DNA of 64,000 nucleotides. Origin: Triangularia verruculosa. Taxonomy: Eukaryota; Ascomycota; Sordariomycetes; Sordariales; Podosporaceae. The notes under the pieces are model-generated. The model did not search any database and was not told where the DNA came from. It was given only the letters and a program-made list of their open reading frames with translations. A program made the position numbers and the translations under genes. Within the stretch, counting starts at the first letter, position 1, and every line of letters starts with the position of its first letter. This document shows positions 11,661-21,125 of the stretch, in pieces. The stretch is from contig MU864031.1 in NCBI GenBank assembly GCA_033296885.1, positions 1-64,000 of the forward strand, given 5' to 3'.

Positions 11661-11684
11661 GGTACTGGTACTGGTACTGGTACT
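11661..11684. repeat. (ggtact)4 microsatellite
   Basis: Four tandem copies of ggtact, with the last base run continuing into tgtaca. Lies between the divergent genes. Confidence 0.85.
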
Positions 11685-12343
11685 TGTACATATGTGAGAT
11701 ATGCGCTGTTTCGTAAGTAATATGACTTAGAAAAGCTGATTAAATATCTATGTAGTTTGCCTAAGGCGGGTACCTAGTAAGAAGTCGCGATCTAACGATA
11801 AAGACAGCGAGATAGTGTAACGTACATCCCCAACTGGTGGCGTTCGGGACTAAGCCACTGCGAGCCTACCCAGCTACCTTCGCTTCGTGCGGTGTAACAA
11901 GAGATATAGCCTCTTTCCTGCATTGTCAGCGTGGTGGCGGCAAAGCAAAGGGCTCATTGTTGGGCAACAAAATCGCTGATAGGCCCGCAGCGTGTTGGAG
12001 GCCTCGGGAGGTCCTAGAATTCCTGTGTTGCGGCAACGATGTGGGTGGCACCATTTTAAAATGGAAGGCACATGGGACCAAATATGTTCAGCCGCACCCG
12101 ACTCCGAGAACTGAGCGATTGCGTGGTTCCTGGGCCTGCCTAGAACACGTGGAGATTCTGAACTGGGGGGAGAGACAGAAAAGCGGCCAGAGGGCCAGTT
12201 CAGTGGAGGTGTCCGGACTTCAATTTGAACTCAGTTGGCGCCCCTACCATACACATACTACTCCAGTTCCGTTGCTGCAACCCCATCACTTTGGCTTACA
12301 ACAAGTCCTCACGTTAAGCCCGTCTCCTCGACCTCGAAGCAAG

Positions 12344-13123
12344 ATGCCGACTCTCGGTTTTCAGTGCTGGCCAACTGCACACGACGACCTGCCGCTGGGC
12401 ATCCTCTTCCAGAGCCTGGAGAATCCCGAGCAAGCTTTCTACAGTCAGCAACCAACTCCAGTCAAGCGTGAAGACTATTCGGTTTACGAGTTCACCGATT
12501 TTGGCGCTTGGCTCTCTGTCGGACAGGCAGGCAGCGGCAATATCCAGCTTAGTAGCCTCGCGAAGGCGTACCGAGAGAAAAATGAAAGTCAAAACCTGAA
12601 TCTGGACACTGTTCGGGCTGCCAATTACAAGCTCTTGAACTCCGAGGCCATCTTTGACACCATCCGGAGCCAAGAGCCGGCCAGAAGATGGATTAACAAT
12701 GCGGCTGCCCGCCGGAGGAAGGTGTATATGCTAGTAGGGAAGCAGACGATCTCGGATTCTGTGTTTTCTCGCGAGGTTAGGTCGTCTACGCAAGGAAGCT
12801 TCCGCGCAGCCGTCCCCGTAACACAGGCGCTTGGAATCACAGAGGATGTTCTCAGTGGAGCCGTGAACCCTGCGGTTTCAGCTTCAGCTTCTGAGCACCA
12901 TACCGCCGGCGCCAGGTTACATGCGAAGGATGAGATGATTTGGTGCATCTCTTACCGGGAGCTAAAGTACAAATTCCTTTCCAGGAAAGATCTTGACAAA
13001 GCTCAACTAAGGGATACGAAAATTTGGGACCTGTCGGGACTCAGCAGAGGCGCAACGGAAGAGCCGACGCAAGTTATAGAGGTGTCTCTTGGGGATGAGA
13101 TTCATTTGGCCGCAAACCACTAG
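12344..13123 (+). CDS. Putative gasdermin-like cell-death effector (hypothesis)
   Basis: A 259-residue protein starting at ATG 12344 (aagatgcc context), with no intron and no signal peptide. I see a hydrophilic N-terminus, then YEFTDFGAWLSVGQ, a helical middle, and a core strand KVYMLVGKQTISDSVF. A Ser/Ala/Gly-rich stretch (SGAVNPAVSASASE) and DEMIWCISYRELKYKF follow. The order of strand, small-residue hairpin and strand resembles the amphipathic beta-hairpin region of gasdermin N-domains. The length matches fungal gasdermin-like proteins, which lack the long inhibitory C-domain. Fungal gasdermin genes are known to sit beside protease genes, including CHAT. The assignment is inference; the alternative is a fungal orphan family of similar fold. 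The frame is open upstream to 11837, but that part is probably not translated. Confidence 0.4.
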   Translation: MPTLGFQCWPTAHDDLPLGILFQSLENPEQAFYSQQPTPVKREDYSVYEFTDFGAWLSVGQAGSGNIQLSSLAKAYREKNESQNLNLDTVRAANYKLLNSEAIFDTIRSQEPARRWINNAAARRRKVYMLVGKQTISDSVFSREVRSSTQGSFRAAVPVTQALGITEDVLSGAVNPAVSASASEHHTAGARLHAKDEMIWCISYRELKYKFLSRKDLDKAQLRDTKIWDLSGLSRGATEEPTQVIEVSLGDEIHLAANH

Positions 13124-13196
13124 GCGGCAGATGTTGTGATCATCACCTCATACAACGTGAGCCACACAGCCATGACTGGGATCCTCCTGGGGAGGA

Positions 13197-13204
13197 TATA
13201 TAAG
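13197..13204 (+). promoter_or_regulatory. Orphan TATA box
   Basis: tatataag, followed about 50 bp downstream by a pyrimidine-rich stretch as in strong fungal promoters. No credible start codon and ORF follow before the broken PKS begins at about 13.65 kb, so the gene it served may have been lost. Confidence 0.35.
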
Positions 13205-13649
13205 AGCCGTCGGCCGGTAGGCCTCTGGACAGATCCCCTCTCTTGAATCAATATACTTTTTCTCGGTTCTTGTTTTTTCCCACTGCATTTAGTATTCATT
13301 GTCATTGATTCTTTCCGTAACCCCAAGGTCGCTCATTGCACAGAGGGGTGTTTCCAGAAGGCGGTATCCCATCCAGGCATCTTTCTTTCCATCACTTCGT
13401 TACCTGACCATCTTCGTCAGGGTTTGAGCGTCCCAGTTGTTCCACCGGAATACGACGATAGCTCCTCATGAATACAAGACCTAGAGGAATGCGATTGTAA
13501 GGATAGCTCTAGGTTGCTGTGGAATGTTGGCATCTGCAGCGATCAAAAGTATGTTTATCCGTTCTCTGGAGTTTACGAATATACGGTGGAAGCTAGGGCA
13601 CTGATATAATTTTCCGACGCGCGTCGTTGGCGAACGTACACGGGGTATC

Positions 13650-16600
13650 CCCGGTGTTATTGTTTTGCTGCAGGGCTGCGGTCCCAGACTCGCCGACACC
13701 GCGTGCGACATCCTCGGGACGGGTTCTTGACTCTCGACCCCGGGTCCAACCGGGTTTCTTTCAGAGATCACCCTCATCATGGACATTGTCCTACCGCAAA
13801 CTGCTATCGGTGGCTTGGACTTGGAGGGAATCCGCGCGAAACTGGCGGGCGCCTTGAACGATGACAAGAAGTTGAGTGGTCGGTCTGACAAGGTTTCGAG
13901 TCCACGAATTCTCGGTGTCTTTACCGGCCAAGGTGCACAATGGCTTCGGATGGGTGCCGAACTCTTGCAAGCTTCCATCTTCGTTCAGGACCGGGTTAAC
14001 GAGCTGGATGGCTTTCTTTCTTCTCTTCCTGAGCAGGATCGTCCCTCATGGTCGATTTATGGCGAGCTGTTGGCCCCGGCAGCCTCGTCTCGCCTTTCGG
14101 AAGCGGCAATCTCCCAGCCACTCTGCACGGCCGTGCAAATCGTGTTGGTGGATTTGTTAAAGGCTGCTGGCATTGAATTTCATGCCGTTGTTGGTCATTC
14201 ATCCGGTAAATACACCCCTCTTACTTTCTTTCGTCATTTCGTTCTTCCTTCCTGGCAAAATGACTGACTGATAGTGTTGCTTGATAGGTGAAATCGGCGC
14301 TGCATACTCAGCCGGTTTGATGACGGCAAAAGATGCTATCCGGGTAGGTAGCATACTATCGTGGTGTGTACGCAAAGCTTGCCGCCTCGCCCAACAACGG
14401 CACCAAGGGAGCGATGATGGCCGTTGGTACATCTCCCGAAGATGCCACCGGCTTTTGCGAACTGGAAGGTTTCCAGGGTCGCATTCAAGTGGCAGCTCTC
14501 AACTCTTCATCTAGCATCACTTTGTCTGGAGATGAAGACGCTATTGAGGAGGCTGTCGAGATCTTCAAGGATGAGCAGAAATTCGCTCGTCGGTTGAAGG
14601 TCGATACGGCTTACCACTCGTCCCACATGCTTAGATGCTCTGGGCCATATCTCGACTCCATGCGCCGATGTGAAGTAAGGCCTTTGGGGGGCAACGATAC
14701 GAAGTGGTATTCCAGTGTCGTTGATGGGGCCGTCATGTCTCAGGATGCGCTTTCCGAGCAATATTGGGTGGACAACATGACAAACGCAGTGCTGTTTTCT
14801 TCCGCCATCACCAACGCGGCTGCGAAGTCTGGACCCTTCGACCTCGTCATTGAACTGGGGCCTCACCCCGCCTTGAAGGGGCCTGCCTTGGATAATCTTT
14901 CTGAAGCTGGCATCAACCCCCCTTACACCGGCGTCCTGGCTCGAGGTCAGAATGATGCCGAAGAACTGTCCTCTACGCTGGGGGCCATCTGGACCACTCT
15001 TGGTTCTGGTTCGGTGAATCTCGACTACTTTGAGCGTCTTGTGTCCGGTTCGACGGAGCCCAGAAAATTGCTTACCGGACTGCCTGGGTATGCTTTTGAT
15101 CACCAACGGACATTCTGGACCGAATCTCGCGTGTCGGGGGCTTACAAGCAAGGCCGCTCTCCACCTCATCCCATCCTTGGAAGTGTCAGTGTGGAGGGAA
15201 CGAGCTCTACCGAAACTGTTTGGCGAAACTTGTCGCGCGTGAAAGAGATTTCATGGCTCCAAGGTCAAAAACTGCAGGGTCAGGTTGTTTTCCCTGCTAC
15301 CGGATATGTGGCCATGGCGGTGGAAGCGCCGAATATCATCGCCAAGGAGAAGGGTGTCAACGTTGCACTCTACAAGATCGCCGATATCACCATCCATCAA
15401 CCGGGCTATTGCCTTCAACGATGACAACTCGACTGTCGAGTCAATCTTTCGTGTTAGAGTGACTAGGTTGGATAAGCACCACATCTCAGCAGAATTCGTG
15501 TGCGAATCATGCCCTGCAGGCGAGAACTCGATGGCCGTGAACGCTCGGGGAAGAGTGGAGTTGAGCCTTGGCGACATTTCTTCTGACACGCTGCCTCAAC
15601 CGAAACCATCGGGCCTGTTCAACTTGGTCGATGTCGAGGTTGATCGATTCTATCACGCTCTGAACAAGGTTGGGTATGAGTACTCCCATCCTTTCCAAGG
15701 CATTTCCAACATCAAAAGGAAAATCGACTTTGCTGTTGGTCAGATTGAAGACCAGTCTGGCACTTCATGGGAAGATCAACTCATCGTTCACCCTGGAATG
15801 CTCGACACAGCTTTACAGACCATATTTACTGCGTTCTGCTCCCCTAGTGATGAGCGACTATAGTCACTTCATGTTCCCGTCAAGGTTGAAGCCTTTGTCA
15901 TCAACCCCATATTTTCCGCTGCCGGATCTCGCAAGTACGTTGTACTCCCTTACGAGGTTTCGGTTAAGGAGGAGCAAGGTGCTTCCGGAATCGTTGCCGA
16001 TATAGAGTTACGCTCGGATAATAGCCATCACACCTTCGTTCGCATCGAAGGGGTAAACTTAGCCCCGTTTTCCCCAGCCTAGCTAGAAAATAATACTATT
16101 CTTTTTTCCAGCTTCAGTTACCAGTTGGCGGGCCCTAGTGGTATTCTTGCCGTATTAGGAGAGCGACCAAGCGATTATAAGATCAAAATGGCCAAAGACT
16201 TGGAGAAAGTCTCGTACTTTTATCTCCGTCGTCTTTCCGAAACCATTCCTATCAAGGATAGAGAACACACTCTTCTCCATTATCAACGCCTACTGAACTG
16301 GGCAGATCATATAGTGGGATTAGTTGATCGGAGGGAACACCCCTTTATAACCAACGAGTACAAAAAGGATACTCACAGCTAAATTATCAAGATTATTAAC
16401 CAGTATCGGGAGCGTATTAACGTTCGGCTGATCGAATCGGTTAGTGAGAACTTGCCGCATATGATCAGGGATGGGTCCAACATTTTGGAACACATAACCA
16501 AGGATGGCATCCTAAGTCGGTTCTATAAGGATGGTCTTGGTCTCGCTGCGTCCAATCGCTGGATCTCGAGGATAGTGAAGCAGATTTGCCATCGATATCC

Positions 16601-19600
16601 GCATATGAATATTCTGGAGATAGGTACGTTGCCCAGTTCATGAGCCAAAGACGACGACACAACTAACGAGTATCAATCAACAGGAGCGGGAACGGGTGGT
16701 GGTTCTACCAGGATCATCCTGCCAGCCATCGGATCTGCCTTTTCGACGTACACCTATACCGACATCTCCAGTGCGTTCTTTGAAGCTGCGGAAGAACGGT
16801 TCAAGAAATATGCCGACCGCATGGTCTTCAAAACATTCGACATGGAGCGAGACCCGTTGGATCAGGGCTTCATTGAGGGCTCTTATGATTTGATCATTGC
16901 CTCCAATGTGCTTCACGCTACTGATAAGCTGGAGATGATGACCAACGTACGCAATCTGCTCAAGCCGGGCGGCTACCTGGTCAATCTTGAGGTTGTGAAT
17001 AACGACCCCTTGCGCAATGGATTACCCATGGGCGGATTGCCTGGCTGGTGGATTGGTGCTGAGAGCGGACGTTCATGGGGTCCCACACTGACCCTCCCCC
17101 AGTGGGACGACCTTGTCACAGCGTGTGGCTTTGCCGGTATCGAGACGGCAACTCCAGATTACGATGAGTTGCATCCTTTTTCCGTCTGGGCAGCCATGGC
17201 CGCCGATGACCGTATCAACATCCTCCGAGAACCACTCGCTCTGCTTCCGGACGCAGCGGTTGACGAAAGACCACAGCTCACCATCATTGGTGGAAAATCA
17301 CTCCGCACGTTTGGTTTGGTTGAGCAACTGTCGACGATTCTTTCGACAAAGTTCTTACATGTCCAGCGCGTACCTTCGGTTGGGACTTTAGTGTCCAACC
17401 CTATTCCTAGCGGTAGTACAGTCTTGGGCCTCACGGAGCTCGATGAGCCACTGTTGCGCACCGTCACCGAAGACAAGCTCGAGGGCCTCAAGTCGATGTG
17501 GGGTCTGGGAAGGAATATTCTTTGGGTCACGCGAGGGTCAAGGGCGGAGGAGCCGCATTCGTTCATGATGGTCGGAATCGGTCGAGCTTTACGCTTTGAA
17601 TACCCCAACATCAACCTACAAACGCTCGACTTTAACAAAATAGACTCAACAACCGTCACAACCATTACGGAGACTCTTCTCAGGCTGCAACTACTTAACA
17701 CCTAGCAGAGAGAGAAGCCCTTAACTAACCTCATATGGTCTTCTGAGCCGGAAATTATCATTGAGAACAGCAAGACTCTAATTCCCAGGCTTTATCCAAA
17801 CCAGGAGCAGAACCAACGCCACAACTCGAGGAGGCGTCCGATTTAGGATACTGTTGACCCACAACAGAGCGTAGTTCGCCTTGTACCTGACACTAGCGGG
17901 GTATCGCTCGAACTACAACGCATCTCACCTCTGCGGGTAGAGGCGGCCTTACCTTAAGGGTTCATTATACTTCGCGTCTTATAGTCTTTACTCGGCTTTA
18001 TTACAGTAGGTACAGTTGGACACCTTATGCTATTTATTAGCGTCGAGGAGACTACAGGATCAACCTATCTCGCTCTCGCGGATTCGACTGAATCTCCTGT
18101 GCGGGTGGTAACCGACTGTACTATCCATCTTCCGAGCCAATCGCCAAAGTTTACCCTCATAGCTCTACAATCTACTACGGTCTACCTCCTTACGCACCAA
18201 GTTTTGAGCTTATTACCTTCTAGTTCCAAAGTGCTGATCCACGATGCCGACAGAGCGCTTCGTGAGACTATTCTTAGCATTGCCAAAAAAGCCGGCGTGA
18301 AGCCCCTATTTACGACCTCGGATGTTATATAGGGGGGAGAAGCGACCTTCATTTACCCCAATCTTTCGACGCGATAGTTGAGGCACGAAATTCCAGGGAG
18401 TAATATAGTAACAGCATTTTTCGACTTCTCCCACGCAGACGGGCCCTCATCCAAGGCAGCCCGTCTTATCCATGACAATCTTCCAGCGCACTGCCAATAT
18501 TTCCCAATCTCTATATTCTTTGGTAACAGTACCGCACTCCGTCCAAGCTCAATAGTTTCCGGTGCTGGTGAAATTCTACGCGCCGTATGGAACGAAGCAA
18601 ACTCCGCTAATGGTATCTACGTTGAACCTACGACGCCGATCCCGTTGAGCTCTCTTCGCGACGCTTCCCCTTTTCAGCAGGGTTTGTCCGTTATTGATTG
18701 GAAGACATCATCCGTGCTCGTCGGGGTCGTTACTGTGGATAATGACACAGTCTTCCATCCTGATAAAACTTACCTCATGGTTGGTCTTTCAGGAGAGGTG
18801 GGACAGTCTTTGTGCGAGTGGATGGTGAAGCACGGGGCTAAGTATGTTGTTCTGACGAGCCGCAAGCCCAAGGTGAACCCGGAATTCGTGAGGCATCTGG
18901 AGAGCTACGGTGCGACGATCCGGACCATATCACTGGATATCACAAGCCGCGACTCCCTGCAAAGATGTTACGATGAGATCAACCGCACGCTACCGCCCGT
19001 TGGAGGTGTCGCCAACGGGGCCATGGTTCTCCAAGATATCCTTTTCCAAAAGATGGACTTGGAAGCGTTAACAAAGGTCCTCCGACCCAAGGTGGAGGGT
19101 AGCAAGCTTCTAGACGAGTTCTTCCACGACACGCCCTTAGACTTTTTCATCATATTCTCCTCCATCACAGCCGTAGTAGGCAACAGTGGGCAGAGTAACT
19201 ACATTGCTACCAACATATTTATAACAGCGCTAGCTTTCCAGCGGCGAAAGCGTAGAGTCCCTGGCTCGGTTATGGACATCAGCTCCTTGGTCGGTATTGG
19301 CTATATGGAACGCTCAGACAACTTTGACGCCGAATACTTTGCCAACATTGGCTATACCAACATCTCGGAACAGGACCTGCACCAAATGTTTGCCGAGGCC
19401 ATCCTTATAGGACGGCCTGACTCTACCCAAAGCGCCGAGATCGTTACCGGATTTGCGCCTGCGTACGCTGACAAGGAGATCAAGGCACAATATCGGAGTG
19501 ATCTCAAGTTTTGCCACTTCATTCTTGAACGCCCAGGCGCACAAGGGAGCTATGCCGGCAACAATTCTGCGGTTCCGGTCCGGATACAATTGGAGGGTGT

Positions 19601-20053
19601 GAAGGCTCGGGATGAGGCCTTTGAAATTATGAAGGGTATGTTACCTATGTGTCTACAAATGCCTAATAAGATGCCATGCTAATAATCCATCGTGTGTACC
19701 TGGCTTCCTTTGACACGAGGTTGCGGAAGATTCTCCAAATTCCAGAAGAAGAACCTGTCAACGACAAGGTGGCGTTGGTGGAGCAAGGCGTTGACTCCCT
19801 GGTGGCCGTCGAAGTCCGCTCTTGGTTCTTGAAAGAGCTGGATATCGAGATGCCGGTTCTCAAAGTTCTTGGCGGCAACTCCATCATTGACCTGCTGAAC
19901 GATGCCATGGAGAGAATCCCCGCTTCTATTCTTCAGCTCGATCCCACAAGCGTCACAGAGCCGGTTCCACGACCCAAACTTCCTGTCTCAAAGCCTTCGG
20001 CGTTGTCCCTTCTTACCGTCAGCAGCAGTGAAGGCATCATATACGGCTGTTAG
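13650..20053 (+). pseudogene. Broken PKS, probably PKS half of a PKS-NRPS hybrid (no KS)
   Basis: Domain order is AT, DH, C-MeT, degenerate psi-KR, KR, ACP. AT runs from 13906 ([10 protein letters not shown]) to about 15000, with GHSSG interrupted by an intron (14206-14287). DH starts at 15165. C-MeT (ILEIG-intron 16624-16683-AGTGGGS) runs to 17705. KR starts near 18780 (GLSGEVGQSLCEW) and ACP has GVDSL near 19790. The KR and ACP wording fits PKS-NRPS hybrids. Lesions: no KS upstream; a GGTA duplication at 14343-14350 shifts the frame; one extra C near 15400 shifts it again; TAG at 15861-15863 replaces an expected Trp; more stops lie near 16081, 16381, 17703 and 18330. The DH catalytic His is Gln (15266-15268). 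No NRPS modules follow. Mutations are a mix of indels and RIP-like stops. It is non-functional as read. Confidence 0.85.
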
Positions 20054-20090
20054 TTTTCCAGGGCTTGTTAAGGTCGGATTTAGAGACCGT

Positions 20091-20714
20091 TTAGTTGACG
20101 CAGTTGCATATAGTGAGCCACGGCAAGTCCTGCGCAAACACGAAATAGTTGCGCTTCCTGGCTTGACTGCATGGTTCCAGTGCCATATACTTTTGTGAAA
20201 GCCCAATAAAAAGGTCCCTCGCGGTGTTGAAATCGTCGTCATTAGAGTCGATCGAGAGTGCACGTGCTAGATGATATTCAGCCTTTGATAGCTGAAGCAT
20301 CCGCTACTGCTGTTCGGTATTTACCACTGTCGACTCCAAGGTTACATATACCTTCCCCCAGAAACCAAGTTCAGAGTATACAGCGATGAGGTGAATCCAT
20401 GATAAAAATTGCGAGCCACAAGAGGCTCCAGGTACTGGCGCGAATCGTCAAATTTGCCCCAGAATCTCAGAATCTTTCCCTTTATAAGGTTAATACGGAG
20501 CTCAGGATGCTCCCGAGAGCCGAGGGCTGCGCTGCATAACAGGGAGTCCATTGTTGTAGGAAGCCCCAGGCACTGGAAAGATCATCATGCTCAATTCACT
20601 CCTGTGATCGAAGGAGTAGATACTCGGCTCTCTGCGCGTTGGCCCGGTTGCAAGGGCTCGGAAGAGTGAAAAGCGGGGCAATCGTGAATCCTTCTCGTCT
20701 TTCCACCTTACCAA
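20091..20714 (-). pseudogene. TPR-containing protein remnant
   Basis: Two minus-strand pieces look coding. One (about 20551-20360) carries HPELRINLIKGKILRFWGKF. The second (about 20300-20100) carries LSKAEYHLARALSIDSND. Both read like adjacent TPR helices of a fungal multidomain protein C-terminus. They are in different frames with a stop between them, and no catalytic domain is present. This may be the tail of a gene whose body was lost beside the broken PKS; an intron between the pieces is also possible. Confidence 0.35.
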
Positions 20715-21125
20715 TCCTTTTCTCTTTTATCAGTCCTTTCCAGGTCACTCTTCTAGTAATTTCTACTGGAGAGTACAGTAGGGACCGAAATCAGTGTCCA
20801 TAATTTCAATGTTCAAACTTTCTCCGCACGGGCCAACTTCATCCTTGGCTGCGGCTGGGCACAATGTATCTGTGCTCACTTCGTACAGCTACAAGCCAGC
20901 TCCAAAATTGGCTTCCAACCAGGACGGTCTATGACCAAAAGCACTAGCCGCTTTCGGTATTTCCCGGTTGTGCGACTGCCAAAGAATATAGCCAATCAAA
21001 TGTGCATATAATAAAGACTCGATAGCTGCATAATCGTACACTCGTATCGCGGACAAAAATTAAAACCACATTTTCCAGATACAGTAGACCGTAAAAACGA
21101 AACTAAGAAACATGTTCTAGCTACT
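20715..21125. other. Non-coding interval
   Basis: No coding frame or clear signal; contains the 3' flank of the NLR pseudogene. Confidence 0.5.

Larger units (their letters stand above)
10943..12343. promoter_or_regulatory. Divergent promoter region between CHAT gene and putative effector
   Basis: A 1.4-kb intergenic region holding a (gtgcgg)n microsatellite and a (ggtact)4 array. An open frame runs from 11837 in phase with the downstream gene, but its translation up to 12343 is low in hydrophobic order and lacks homologous features. I treat it as untranslated leader. No clear TATA box was found. Confidence 0.4.

Noticed and set aside
11837..12343. N-terminal extension of the putative effector (428-residue reading)
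   Set aside because: The extra 169 residues lack order or motif. The ATG at 12344 has better context and gives the usual length of the proposed family.
17715..18360. ER domain in the broken PKS
   Set aside because: No VGxNFKD or nucleotide-binding ER motif. The segment fits a degraded psi-KR, as in PKS-NRPS hybrids without ER.
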